64,000 nt of DNA from Pegea sp. RAD2-039 (GCA_034620365.1 JAQGEQ010000071.1:806001-870000), one strand, 5' to 3'; positions 1-14,900 are shown, counted from the first letter of the stretch. Program-made: numbers and translations. The notes: generated by a model not told the origin, from the sequence alone.

Positions 1-3000
1 TTGGTGTAGGTTTGCCATACATAGGGACAGCAATTCGTAATGTGTTACCAGCTCTTACTGAGATTACTTTTTGATCAAATAACTCAGAACCAAAATTGGG
101 TATCATGTAGCGATTAGTTGGAACAACATCGTTTTGCAGCATAGCTTCTTTTGATCTACCAGCATCATTATGAGCAAATAATCGGAATCGATAGAGATTT
201 TTATCAGAAAGACCTGTTGCTATGTAAACAGGAATTTTTAACCGAGTTTGAATTTCCTTCCAATCACTATATGCTTCATCATCTGAATTGATATCAGTAT
301 GACATTGTTCCAAACTGTAATATGTTACACCTGCCCCTCCATCATACGACGGTGACTGCCATTCAAGTGTAACTGATGTAAGTGTACAATCAGTTACTTT
401 GAATGATTCAGGTGGTCCTGGTGGGTATGTTTGTTCACATATTTTCACTTGCTCAGTTGTTTCACTTGGTGGACTAAGACCTCCAAGGTTTTGTGCAAAT
501 ACTCGAAACTGTTGATTGGTTCCTTCAATTAAACCATGAGCTCTTAAACGGGTATCATGAGTTGGATTACGATTTACTCGTAACCAGCGAGTTGCCTTTC
601 GATCACGACGTTCGACAATGTAACCAGTGATTTCAGATCCACCATCTGATTCTGGTTTTGTCCACGTGATAACACAACCATCTCGAGCTATATTCGTTAC
701 CATAGGCATTCGTGGTGCTGTAGGTACTGTATAGTCCTTATGTAGAGTTATTGGTCCAATTATTACTGGCTCTCCAGGACCAAGTTTATTTTCTGCTTGA
801 AGTTTGAAAGTGTATTCTCGTCCTTCTCCGAGTCCTTTAACTGTATGTTCTAATCGAACTATTGTTTTAGATACTGGCACCCATGATAAACGGGAGGTTT
901 CTCGCTTTTCTAATCGGTAATTAGATATTGAACATCCGCCATCAATTGTGGGTGGCTGCCATGAAATTGTACATTTTTCATCTGAGGCGTTTACAATCTT
1001 AGGAAACTGACAAGCACCTGGTGTATCTGATACCTGTACTTTTATCTCAATTGAACACACTCCACTAGGATTTTGAACCTTCAAAGTATATAGACCTGTA
1101 TCTTCTCTAGTGAGGTTTCTTATTGTTAGACAGCTAGTTCTGTCACTTGTCTCAATTTCTATTTTATTTGTTGTATCTAACTCTAGACCATCTTTATCCC
1201 ATTCAACACTCGGCACAGGTAATCCAATCACAGACGATTTTAATACCAAGGTTTCACCTGCTTTTAGTTTGAGAATATCTTTATGTTTTTCGAGCCATTC
1301 GCATTTAGCCGGTTCTATAATTTCTTCTAATTTAACTGGTCCGGTACTAGGTGAAGGCTCACTAATATTGCCAGCTGCATTATGAGCAAATACTCTGAAC
1401 TCATAGATTTCATTAACAATCAGATCTAATACTTCGTATTCAGTATCAGCAATATTGTTGAGGTTACAACGAGTCCAACGTCCCATTTCCAGCTTTTCGA
1501 TGGTGTAACTAACAATTTTACTGCCACCATCATTAAGTGGAGGCTTCCATTTGAGAGAAACACTTCGTTTTTTCATCGATTCAATTCGAAGATTACAAGG
1601 GGAATCAATTGGATCTCTTGCAAATGTCGCCTTAGAACTTACACTAGGCTCACTTTTTCCGGCAAGGTTTTCAGCAATTACTCGAAACTCATAACTTAAA
1701 CCACTTGCCAAGCTTCCACATTTAAACTTAGTGTCTAAGATAGGATGACGGTTACCCTTCATCCAAAGGATTGAATTGATGTCTTTATACTCTACATGAT
1801 ATCCTGTAATTGGAGACCCTCCGTCAGATGAAGGACTCTTCCATTTAATATTAATTGCATTTCCTGAGATTTTGACAATTTCCGGGTAATTTGGGGAATC
1901 AGGTACATCGAAGGGATGCTCTGCTTTTATAGGCTCACTTGTGAGAGGTTCACTTAAACCGAACTTGTTTAATGCACGTACACGGAAGATATATTCTCTT
2001 CCAGGATGCAATCGTGTCACTCTATAGTTTGTACGATTCTGATATCCTGAAAGTTGCTTCCAATCCATTGCTCCAGCCTCTAACTGTTCTATTACGTAAT
2101 GCTGAACAGCAGCGCCACCATCATCAATGGGTGGACTCCAACGAAGCATTATAGATTCGTTTGTCAGCTTTTCAACAATAAGTGGACCAATTGGAATAGA
2201 TGGACATGCTGTCACTATTAGTTGAACGCTCTGACTTGCCTTACCAGTAGAGTTTTCGGCAATGATATGATATCGACCATTATCAGAACGATGTAAATCA
2301 TTTATATCAAGAGCTGCGAAACGTCCTTCAATTCCAACCTTGATACGTTTTGTATTGACAACTTCAACACCATCCGAGCGCTCAAAACGGACATTAGGGA
2401 AAGGTTTCCCTGATATTGGCACACGCAAACGGAAATTAGTCCCAGCACGCTCGACTATAGTGTAGTTCATAAATGAGCTCATATCAATTGCTGGTGAATC
2501 AAATACTTCCTTTACACAAATACTTGCCGTTTCACGAGCTTCTGATACCCCAACAACGTTTTGTGCTCGTACACGGAATTTGTAGTTGCAATCAGTCTTA
2601 AGATTAGTGACTTTGTAAGGAGCACATTTATCATTTCCAGCTACGACCCAGGCTGAACTGTCACTATCTGATGTAAACTCAATAATGTAATCATCAATAA
2701 TGCTTCCTCCATCGTAAGCGGGAGGATTCCAGGTCAGGGTTACTGAGTTGTCAGTAACACCGATAACTTTCACGTCCTGTGGTGGTGAAGGTAACTCTGA
2801 TACTCGTACTTTTTCTGTTTCATTGAAGTCTCCTTTACCATGCTCATTAATTGCATATACACGAAATGAGAAACATTCTCCTTCTCGAAGGCTTGTAGCT
2901 TTATATGAGCAGCGAGTCAAATTGGCAAGATGTTGAAACGTAGTTCTGGTAGCTTCTCGTTTTTCGATAATGTAATTAGTGATATCAGAGCCACCATCAA

Positions 3001-5955
3001 ACAAAGGGGGCTCCCATGAAATCACAGCAAAACCTTTTCCTACTTTACTTACACAAAGATCAGTAACTATTCCAGGTGTAGCAAATACTTTTACATTATA
3101 TGCGACAGATGTTTTTCCTGAACTATTTTCAGCTTCTAATATGTAAACTCCTGCGTCCTCACGTTGACCTTCATCAATCACTAATGAAGCACTATTAGCA
3201 TTTGCTTCAATCAATGCCTTGCTGCTGATTTCACCGTTTTTACGTGACCATGAAACTGTTGGATTAGGACGACCTTTAATAGTTGCGTAAAGTCCAATTT
3301 TAGATCCTCCACGAACGGTTATTATTCTTCCAACTGTTGAATCAATTTCAGGGGGGAAAAGTAGGTTTTGTGGATCAACTAACTTATAAAAGTCAGCTGG
3401 AGCACCCCGTCCCACAGTATTCACAGCGTATATGCGAGCTCTGTATCTAAAAGCAGTTGACAATCCTTCTACAGTATGTGGACTTTTAGTTGTAGAAGCT
3501 TTTATCATTTCAGATTCATCTAATTCACCAGAGTCGGTCTGGGGAGTCAGTTCAATATGATACTCAATGACATCACTTCCACCATCATAGCTAGGCGGTG
3601 AAAATGCAAGTGTCACTGAATTAGAAGTTATATCCAAAACTTTTAGTTTTTCAGGTTTGCTTGGAACAAATAATGGATCTTTAGCAACTATTAAATCTGA
3701 TATGGGGCTTGGATTTCCAAAACCTTCTATGTTTTGAGCTTTCACTTGAAATTGATATTCCTGCCCTTCAACTAGACCTTGAACTCTTGCTCGACATTCT
3801 CGTACATCAGCAACTTGAATCCATTTTGCAGAAGTTGAAGATCTTTTTTCAACAATATAATTTTTGATATCCCCTTCTTTAGTCGGAGGAGTCCAGACAA
3901 TAGTAACTTCTCGCTTTTGAATATTGACAGCTTTAGGTTTTCCAGGCTCTCCAGGTAACCCAAAAGGATTTTTGGCTGTAATCGTTTCAGTCTGAGCTGC
4001 TTCACCAAGTCCTTGCTTGTTCTTAGCACGTACACGAAAAGAATACTGTTTGTCTTTTATCAGTCGATCTACTTTTAATGAGCAAGATTTCAATTCTGAG
4101 TCAATTGTCGACCAACCAGCCGACAGATTTTCTACATTTAGTTTTTCCACATTATAAGATAATATTTTATTACCACCATCGTTCAGAGGCGCTTGCCAAG
4201 TCAAAGTACATGATTTTGCATTGACATCTTTAGCAATAAGATTTTGAACTGCTTCTGGAACATCAAGTACAGTGGCAGATAGTTTCATTGAAGTCTTTCC
4301 AACTTTGTTAAGAGCTTCAATCTTGTATTCACCACTATCTGATTTGGTTAGATCATCTAAAGTGAAATTAGCAAAACCATCTGTGTATTTCAATTTATAT
4401 CGTTTTTCAACACTTGCAAGAATTTCTTGGCCTTCTTTAAACCAATTGATGAGAGGAATTGGCTTGCCTCTTACAGCAATCTTCCAAGTAAGATTTGAGT
4501 TTCGTGAAATAACTTGATTTTTAGAATCTGGTGGAACAATCTCGAGCCTTGGAGCTTCTGTTTTTTCTTCACATTTTACTGTTTCTGTTGGTAATGATGG
4601 CTCTGAGAGTGAACCAGAATAACTTTTAACAATAAAACGAAATTCATATTTCTCATTTGGAAGTAAATGGCGAACTGTGCAAACTGTTTTAGCTGCGAAA
4701 TCAGCAGTACTTGAAACCCTCCATTTACCTTTACCTCCTGCTCGCTGCTGGATTATGTATTCAGAAATTTTATTTGCTGGCATGACATCAGTATCCATTA
4801 CTTTGCATTCAAGAGTGACATAATCATGTCCGTAATCTAAAATTTCTGGTTTTTCTGGTCTGTCAAGGGCTTGTTGAAACGCAATCAGATCACTACCTTC
4901 ACTAACGTTGGATAGGCCAGCTTCATTCTCAGCATAAATGCGAAATTCATACTCTAAGCCCTGTTCTAACCCCACAACATTCTGTTCGAGAACTCGTAGA
5001 GGTGAAGCGTTGTACTTTTGCCACAGAATTGCGTTTTTGTCCTTATATTCAATATAATATCCGATAATTGGAGCACTGTCTTCACTTTGAGACGCTTTCC
5101 ATTTAATAGTCAATCCGTCTGTAGTTATTTTGGACAATTGAGGTTGCCCAGGTTGGCTTGGTACTTTATGTGGACTTTGCGGTGAAATAGGTTTCGAAAT
5201 AATAGCCGAGCTAACACCGAACCGGTTCTCAGCTTTGATTCGGAAAATGTATTCACTTCCTTTCTTCAAACCTTTTACTTTGATTGTCGGTACTGTGCGA
5301 GATGACGTCACTTGCGTCCAAGTACCATCATTTGATGAAATTTCTTGTTTTTCAACAATATAACTCAACAACTCAGCTCCAAACCTTTCTTCAGGTTCTT
5401 GCCAGTTCAAAAGAACTGTATCAGATTTAATAAACTCGACTTCAATTGGTGGACGTGGCGGGCCAGGTTTATCTTGAACCACAATGTTCACGGGCGAATT
5501 TGTTATTCCAACTGTATTTTCTGCTTCTAGTTGATAAATTCCTGCATCTTCAGACTGACAATCTTTTATAGTCATCACTGCAAAATCATCTACATGATCC
5601 AACTTAACTCGTTTTGAAGGTTCAATTAATCTTCCATTTTTATCAAGCCATGTAAATGTTGGACGTGGTGATCCTCTCACACGGACACGTGCAATAAGAT
5701 CATGACCACTTTTGGCTGAGTAAGTTAGCTCAGTTTGGTTTTCAAAGTCTATAGAGGGAGCTTCTTTGTCCTCTTTTAAGTTAATTCCTTGGTAGATTTC
5801 AGCAGGCTCACTAGAACCTTTTTCATTAAATGCTTTTACTCTAAACAGATGTGTGCAGCCTTCAGCTAAGTCGTTTACAACTGCAAGTGGTTCTTTGACT
5901 GTAGCTGATGTAAGCCATTCACTTTCACCAGCAACACAAGTTTCAAGGATGTAAC
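1..5955 (-). CDS. TTN: Exon 83 (runs off the window): C-zone-like super-repeats 2 and 3
   Basis: An open frame of at least 5,955 nt with no intron, entered in phase 1 after an AG at 5957-5956. Domains in order with rough positions: end of an FnIII (5955-5770), Ig (5765-5480), three FnIII (5475-4580), Ig (4555-4270), three FnIII (4262-3360), Ig (3355-3075), two FnIII (3085-2500), Ig (2500-2195), three FnIII (2195-1310), Ig (1300-1020), three FnIII (1020-110) and the first part of an Ig (105-1). The Ig at 3355 opens super-repeat 3, which spans 11 domains in about 3,250 nt (about 1,083 residues) and ends as the next Ig begins. The third FnIII of each triplet before a super-repeat boundary ends in a similar V-x-P-Q-N-L-type tail. 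In vertebrates this zone binds the thick filament and myosin-binding protein C. Confidence 0.88.
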
Positions 5956-8900
5956 CTGAAATAAGTTTACAATTGGTTTAAATAACTAATTATTATCAAT
6001 CAAATTAATAATCTGTGATATTGTGTCGTATTTTAGATAAAAAAATTGATAGATTTCAACGCTTTTATATTTTGAATTGAATTTTCAGTACATTAAGAAT
6101 AAATTTATTTATATAGATATTGTTTGAATAACTAATTTATTTTTGTTAATATTTAAATAAGAGTTGGAAAAAGTGTCTACCTTGTATTTTACTACCGCCA
6201 TCAGAGTTAGGTTTACTCCATTCAAGCCTAACACTAGCAGCAGTTTGATGTTTAACTGTTGGTCGTCCTGGTACTGACGGTACATCGCATATTTTAGTTG
6301 GTTCTTTAGTCACACTGGCTTCACTTGATCCATATTCATTTTCAGCTGTGACTCTAAATAAATATTTCTTTCCTCGTTTAAGGTTATTGACCTAAATATC
6401 AAAACAAAATTATGAAAACTCTGTCAATTACTAATTAAACCCATTTATACCGTATGGTTATTTCGTATACAGCTTGGAGTAACAATAGTCCATCTGCTTT
6501 CGTCAGCATCTTTCACTTCAACTGCATATTGAAGACTTAGACTTCCTCCGTCAAACTCAGAAGGAAGCCAGCTGATTGTAGCAGACGAGCTTGTGACATC
6601 TTTTACTTTCAAATCTCGTGGCTTTGAAGGAGTGTCAAACACAGTAAGATCACACTGAAGGTTTTTAGTTCCTGCTTGATTTGAAACTTCCACAACATAT
6701 TTACCGCAGTCGTCCCTTTTAATATTTGAATTGTTGAAAAATTTGGGTTGAATTGTGGAATAAATATTTGAATGGTTTAGTAAAATTTTGAACTACAGTT
6801 GTATTGAAGACTAATTTACCTTTGAACTTTATCCAAAAGGAACCTTACAGTCTTTTTATTCTTATCAACTTTTACTTTTGAATCTTCAATTTTACTTCCA
6901 TTTTTCATAATAGACACAGTAGGAGTAGGGTTTCCACTAAAAGCTGCCTTGATGCTGACAGAGCCTCCAGCTTTTATCTAAGAGATTTAAGGTAACAAAT
7001 AGTAGACTAATTTTATGTAGATGAGCAAACGTTTTAATCACTATATACAGCAACAAAGCTATTGACAACCCAAAGTTGAGACATAAACAATTAATTCTAT
7101 TTAAAAAAAAATTATTTTTACGAACAGATTAAGTTATCAAAGAAAACTATGGTGCTTGTCAATGTCTAGTTATTGCTATTTATAAATTATAAAAAACTAC
7201 ACTATTATTCAAATTAATAAGAAGTTATAAACATACCTTCATTATTGGACGAGTTTCCTCAAATGAAACTTCAGGTGCAATTACAAGGTTCTGTGGTACT
7301 ACTGTTCCTGGCATGTAGGCAAATTCACTCTGTCCAACCTCATTAACAGCAGCAACTCTGATTTAAAGTAATGAGATTATTAAGTAAATGCAGAAAATAG
7401 TTCTTGCAATGATTTCATAAATTTTCGTTAAACAAAATTTGTCAATCATTTTAATATACAAGATATTATTGAAATGTTTATACGTGAAACTTACACAAGA
7501 AATACTTTGCTTATCTTAACTTAAGAAGATTATACAGGCTGAAGAATATTTTGAGAAACAAACTAATTATGTGAGAAAACCCTTTTAATCTTAAATCTAT
7601 CTCATCTATTTGTTTAACATAAAATTTCTCTTTCGAAGAAAATCTCATCACAAATTTTACCTAATTGTATATTCTTCATTTTCTTTAAGTCCAGTAATCT
7701 TAACTGCTCCGTCTTTGGGCATCTCTTGACTTTGAAACCATTCATCATCTCCAGCAGCTGCTAGTTTATATTCAATGACGTATTTAGTGACCTCTGCACC
7801 CCCGTCAGATATAGGACTGCTAAATCCAATGTTCACTGAATTGGATGTTGTTTGTAATGCTTTTAAAGCTAGTGGAGCTCCTGAAACGTTAGTTACATAA
7901 ATATTGTATTTTAAAAATATTTCATTGCAGCAAACCTGGTACAGTTGATGGTTGCTTGATTACAACGTAATCTGTTGGGCTTGAAAGTTCACCTGTTCCA
8001 GCAGCATTTCGAGCTTTTATCTGAAACTGAATTTCGCTTCCTTCACGCAGCTTGGTCACCCGATGACGACAGTCTAAGTCCCCATCAATTTCAGCCACGT
8101 GTGTCCACCGTGTACTTTGTCTGAGCAAATAGTGATGTTTAAAAAATTGATAGCCAAATGTGAATTAGACAAACTTTTCTCGTTTCTCAAGAATGTAGCT
8201 AGCAATTGGTGTAGCTTTGGCAGGTTTATTCCATGTGACAACACAGGAGTCACTTGTGATGTTGGAGACCTTAAGGTTTTTAGGTTCACCTGGAACTCCA
8301 TGAGGAACTTTAGCAATGAATGAAGAAGATTCTTTGAACTCTCCAATGCCATATTTATTCACAGCTGCTACTCTTACTAGATATTCTTTTCCCTCAATAA
8401 TTTTGATCTTTGTTTTTGTGTCTTTTAGCTGAAAAGAATAGTTAACATAAAATTAGGTCAATAAAAATCCTGCTTGAACACTTACATCACTTTTAATTGA
8501 ATTCCAGCTAGTCTTATTCGATTCACGCTTATCTATAGTGTATGATATTACATTAGAGCCACCATCATAAGATGGTGCTTCCCATGTAATAACTGCAGAC
8601 TTTTCGGTTACATCTTTCACACTGAGATTACTTGGAGGTCCTGGACTACCAAGGACTTTTACATTTAGAGCAGAAGTGACATCTTCACCAATTTTGTTGT
8701 TAGCAGTTGCAGTGTAAACTCCTGAATCAGATTTAGTCACATTTCCTAATTTCAATGTGGCACAATTTTCTTGGAAATCGAAGTTAGAACGCGGGCTAAC
8801 TTCTACTTTTTCATTATTTTTGAGCCATGTGACTTGAGGATTTGGTTTTCCTGAAATAAGTCAAAGTTTGTAAGAATTGGAAAAATACTTTTCTGAGGCT

Positions 8901-11900
8901 CTACCATAAACATCAGCCTTGATAATAAGGTCATCTCCCGGCTTCGCAATGATATCTCTTCTGTTTTCTGATTTTAGTTCAATTCTTGGCTTGAATTTTT
9001 CTTCTTTACATGTAACAGGTTCAGAGGATTCTGAAGGTTCAGAAAATGACCCCAAAGAGTTTTTAGCTTTCACTCTAAACATAAAAGATTTATTTGAATT
9101 GTACTTCTAGGTATATCATCGCTATTATAAAAATATTTATTAAATGACTTTGATAACAATTTTTATCCGTAAAATTCAAGCTTTTCTTAACCTAAATAAA
9201 TATTCATGATTTTCTTCGAGACCCATTACAGTGAAATTATTTTCACTAACGTTTCCATACGAGCAGACAGACCAATGTTCTTTTCGTATAAGGTCGTATC
9301 TTTCAACCTCATAGCCTGAATAAATATATTTTCAAGAATAAATCATTCAAAGTGTTATTATTATATACCTGTAATTTTACTTGATTGTTCATCTTGTGTT
9401 TCAGGTTTTGACCAGGTTAATGAAACATGTGTTCTACCAACATCTGTCGCTCGTGGTTGTGATGGTACCGGAACGTTTTCTTTGCACAAGATTGATTGTG
9501 ATGTAGTTGCATACTGACTGCGTCCTGCATCGTTCTCAGCACAAACTCGAAATTCATATTCGACATTTGGAGTTAAGCCAGTGATCTAAATAAAGTTTAA
9601 CCAGTTAGTTAATAAGTTTAAATAAAACGATGACACACATTAATCCTAGAATAAAACTACTTTGTTGAAATATTTATGATAAAATGAATGTGTAGCTAAA
9701 AATACTTGAAGATTGAAACAAAATAACCTTGTAGTTACTGTTTCTTGTTAAAGATTTTACTGTAGACCAAAGGATTTCTTTTTTGCCTTTGTACTCTACT
9801 TGGTATCCTTTTATTTTGTTACCTAAGATAAATTTAGCATAGTATCAGTAAATTCTTTAGCTGTTTATCATTCAATGATTATCTTGAAATTATTACCTCC
9901 ATCATTAGTTGATAACTTCCATTCAAGATCAGCAAAATCATTTCCATATTTTGTGACTTGAAGATTTGTTGGAGCACTTGGAGGTTTGAATTGATATTCT
10001 GCTGTAACGTAATCTGAGTCCAAAGCTTCTGACAAACCAAATCTGTTTTCAGCAAATACACGAAACGTATATTCGCATCCTTTTGTTAATTTGCGGGCCT
10101 AAAATAATTGTTGTTAATTTCTCTTTACAAATCTTATATGATTTAGATTACCTTTATTGAATTTGCAAGTACGCTAGCTGAAACTGATTCCCAGGTGTTT
10201 GAATTGCGTTGTTGTTTTTCAATCACATAGTTGCTGAGTTTGACGCCTCCATTATTTAAAGGGGGATTCCAACTGATTGTAATATCTTCAGCTGTAATTT
10301 CATCAAATCTAATTGGACCAACTGGAGGACTTGGCCGATCAAGAATAACCACCTGTAATTAAGTACACAATGTTTCTATGGACTAAACCACTGCAAGTTT
10401 GCAACGGCTTTTAAATAAACTTTTATCAATTCATTAAAATTGAGACAAACCTTTAGCGGCACAGTTTTGCTTCCAGCAGTGTTTTTTACATTGACTTCAT
10501 ATATAGCAGCATCTTCATGTTGGCTCTTCTTAATTACAAGTGAAGTTTCGATTTCACTGTCGCATTCTAACTGTACTCTGTCTTCTTGACTACTTCCAAT
10601 AATTGATTTTCCATCTCGTCTTGACCATACGACTTTTGGAGCTGGATTACCTGTACATAAGTTGCAAAATTTATATAAGGTTGAAAAAAATTTAAAGCTA
10701 AAGGCTAAACAAACCTTCTAACGTGCCATGAATACGAATTGGGGCACCAACTTTGGCACTAATTGTATCGCTTTTGAAAATCACATTTGCTGGAACAGTG
10801 TTGTCTACAGTTGTATGTGCTTGTAAGGTTTGTTTGCTTTCACCTTTTCCAGCTGCTGTTATAGCACTGACACGAAACTTGTAGTCTTTTCCTTCCTCTA
10901 AGCCCGTAACGATTGAACTACATAACAACTAATTAATCAAACGTTTTTCATTTACAACAACAAACCTTAGATCGCTTGATGTAGAGGACATCACCCAGTC
11001 ACTTTCACTACTGACGCATTTGTATTCAACTTGATATGAGGTGATCCTACTACCGCCATCACTGACAGGAACTGTCCATGTCAGTTTAGCCCAATCTTTT
11101 GAAATGTCCAAAACAGAAAGTGTAGTGGGAGCAGAGGCAGGTTCATGAGCGATCACTGCTTGTGTTGTAATTGCAGCTTGGCCGAAACCTTTACTATTTT
11201 CGGCCTTGACTCGGAAAAGGTAATGTGCGCCAGGATATAAGTCAGTGATTAGTATTTGTGTTCGCAATGTCTGCAAATCGAAAATTTTATATATTTGAGG
11301 AGTCCTAGCTTTTTTTAGTGTTTCGTCACTGGATGATTTACATTAGAAGTTGAAAATTTACTATCTAATTGTAAGCACTTAATAAAATACTTTTATAAGG
11401 AAGCATTTATCAAGTTTCGAAATCACTTAGTAATTATTCAGTGTGTCTAGTATGAAACTTGTCATGAAGCTATGTTAAGCATGTATAGTTTTGAAAGAAA
11501 TTACTTTAGAAGACACTGTGGTCCAAGATTTCTTTCCAACATCTTGTTTTTCTATTTTATAGCAAGTGATTTCACAACCTCCATCATTGTCTGGGGGGCT
11601 CCAAGTCAACTTTGCTGATTCTTGAGTCACCTGAATACAGTTTAAAATTGAGTTTTCTTAAATCAAATCAATGTTGATTTTTATATTGATTAGTTTAATG
11701 CTTAATTAATAAAAATTTACAGAAATTTCACGAGAAATGTTAACTTTACATCATGAACTTGTAGATCTTGAACTCTTCCTGGTACATCTAACACATTAAC
11801 TTCAAAATTAACGTGTTTAACACCTCCAGCATTTTGTAGTTGTAACTCATAGTTGCCAGTATCTTCATATTTACTTTTTTTGATCTTTAATACACTGTAA

Positions 11901-14900
11901 TAAAACAAAATGGTAAATTTACTAGAAACTGCTTCAACAAAATCTTTTCTAACAAACCTTTTTAGTTTGGTATCTTCAATATCAGCACGATCATTGAGGT
12001 CTCCTTCAACCTTACTCCATGTAGCAACAGGAGAAGGTTCACCTTCGAAATTAACTTCTAAGCGAAGAGGTTTTCCAGCGTCGATGTTCATTGTTTCTTG
12101 AGTTTCCGACCCCAATGAGTATGTTGGAGGTTGTTCAGCCTCTTGTGGCTTGATTGAAGTGCTCACTTCACTCGCTTCGGATTCACCAACCTCATTGATT
12201 GCACGTACACGGAATCTAATGATTGTAGTAGACATTAGAAAAATGATCATAAGATTTAGATAAAAACTTTTTCATATGATTCGAAATGTCTAACTTAATT
12301 CCTCTTAACATTTGTATGTACGTACTTATAATTCTCTCCAACGTTTAAGTTTTCAGCTGTGTATGTGGTTCCAGCAACTTCATCATTCAAACAATTAAAA
12401 TTGTCAGAAGATTCTGTTGCCATTTCAACTGCATATTTTGTAGGTTGAGGACCAGTACTATTATCTGTCCATTTGATCGTTATTGTAGTCGTAGTAGTTT
12501 TCACTACTCTTGGTACTGTAGGAGCTTTTGGAACGCCTACAAAAATCTTCTTTTATTGCTCAGCTTTTATTTGTTGAAAATAGAATACTATGGAGTGATT
12601 ATTTTTTAATTTGATGTAAATTTGTGCAGTGGTTACAAACGACATTAACGAAAGCTTGTGTTATCATAAAGTGTAAAATTATTGGTTTCTTAAAACAATA
12701 ATCTACTTACGTGTTCCAAGAGGCTTAGCAGGCGTTTTTGGAGTTGTGCCAGGCTTTTGAGTACCACTCATGCTAATTTCAAAGGTAGTTTCGACTTTGC
12801 GCTTTCTGAATTTTTCTTGAACTTCATTTTTAGCGTCATCTAGCGGTTCAGTTGGAGCAAAATGCTTTACTGAAGATGCTAAGCTGACATTAGAGCTTTG
12901 ACGACTAATAACTACAGGCTCTTGCTTTTTCATTTCGAATTTGGCCTGTTTTGACGTTTTTGATGATTTAGAAGAAACTGACTCACTATCTTCATCTCTA
13001 AAAGTCTTAGATTTTGTAGATTTATCAGCTTTAAGAGCCTCTTGCTTAACTTTCTTGAGCTTAAAGTCTTCAAGTTCATTCTTCTTAATGCGAGTTTTTT
13101 TCTTTTCTGACTTAAGAAGTGCTTCTTTAGCTTTCTGCAAAGCTGAAGCACCAGAATCATCTTCTATAGTTTCAGACTTTCTAACTTTTTTCTTTTTTAG
13201 ATTAAGTTTATCGCTTTTGAGTTTTAATTTCTCATCAACTAACCCTTTTTCTTCTAACTTTCCTTTCTTAAGCGATTTATTAATATCACTAACTTCCTTT
13301 TCTTCTTCAACAAAACTTTGTGCTTTCTTAGAAACTGATTTATTTCTTTCATTAAAAGATGCTGCTGACTTTTCACTAAATTTATGTTTCGAGTTTTCGA
13401 TTGAAAGTAATTTATTTTCGTCATCATCTGAAAATAACTCAGTAATTTTTACTGAGCTTGGAGTTGTAAAATTATCATCGAAGTTAATACTAGAAGTTTG
13501 TTTAGTCTCAAATGTTTTCTCAAATCTACTTGAACCTTTTTGTCTAGCTGACTTTGTAAGGAAACCTTGATTGCTTTCAACAGATTCTGATGAAAAATTC
13601 TTAACACTAAAAGACTTTGAAGAAACTGACATGCTAGAAGATGACTCGTCACCATCTTTAGAGACTGTGACTTGCATTGACTTCGACATACGAGTCGAAG
13701 TGAAGCTGCCATCTTGTTTAAGATCTACGACAGAGCTGACAGATTTCTTAACAACTCGATCGGCTCGCTTTGATAACTTGCTTTCGCTTACATTTAAACT
13801 AGATGCAAGCATTTTCATCCGTTCTTGAAGACTCATATCGTCTTCCTCTTCTTCAAAATTATTCTTGGTAAGTTTATCACTTGTTTTCTCAGTGCTTAAA
13901 TTGAAATAAGAGCTTTCACTCAATGATAGCTCCGCAGCTTGTTCGCTCTCTTTAGCACTAACTACTGATGACTCATAGGCTAAAATTGCTGTTGATTCAT
14001 CATCTGTGGGTTTTAGTATTGGCTCAGAGACTTCTGCTTTATATGTATTATCATGAAAATCTTTTATTAGTTCATTCTGTTGCGCCACATAACTATCACC
14101 TTTTATATTATATTTTTCATCCTCTGGTGGTAATGTTGAAGTTGAAACTAGTTCGATAGAAACTCCATCAGCTTCATGCGCGTCCTTGACAACTATTTCA
14201 CACAAATCTGGGTAATCTTCAGTCGGTGTGCTGATAGAATATGGAACATAATTTGAGTGCTGAGAAGCTACATTTTCACTTGTAATTGTCTCGTTACTTT
14301 TCGCGCTAGTTTCATCAGAAACTTTGTCTGAATTCAACTGCTGTTCCATTTTTTGTCTTTTTTCTGCTGTACTCGTAATCTCCGGGATCACGTTATTTTT
14401 ACTTTCATCTACATTAGGTGCCTGGTCTAATGAAGATTTTTCTGTCTCAACCTCTATGGATTTTGACTGTGTTGTAACGATTTTATTTTTAGTGTTTGTT
14501 TTTGATTGTTTTTGTTTAATTTTTTCTTGTTTTTGTTCATTTTTTTCTTGTTTTTGTTCATTTTTTTCTCTTTTTGGGCTTTTTGGTTTACTCACAGTAT
14601 TTGTTTGATCTAAAACAGTTTTTGAAGTGTTCTTTTGATTAACAGTTGTTTCATTTTTGGAATTACTAAGAATTTCAGCTTTGGTGTCAGCAGATTGTTC
14701 TGTTTGTTCGGAATGTTGTGTCTGCTTAATTTGCTTATTTTTCAGATCAGCATCATCACGTTCAGACGTGATTTGTGTCGTTGTATTTTCATCGGAAATC
14801 GAATTATTTTCAATTTTGTGTTGTTCTTTTTTATGAAGAGAAACAACTTCTAATGTTCTTAGATCATTTGTATTTTCTTTGCTTTGATCGTCAACTGATG

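Noticed and set aside
6820-6844. Earlier donor (TGTAAG|gttcct) for exon 80
   Set aside because: It gives the same phase but removes the E strand of the Ig (F-L-L-D-K-V-Q); the donor at 6820 restores a normal domain.
12941-13570. 209-residue plus-strand open frame
   Set aside because: Antisense of the Lys/Ser/Glu-rich part of exon 61, which automatically yields a Ser/Phe/Leu-rich reverse frame.
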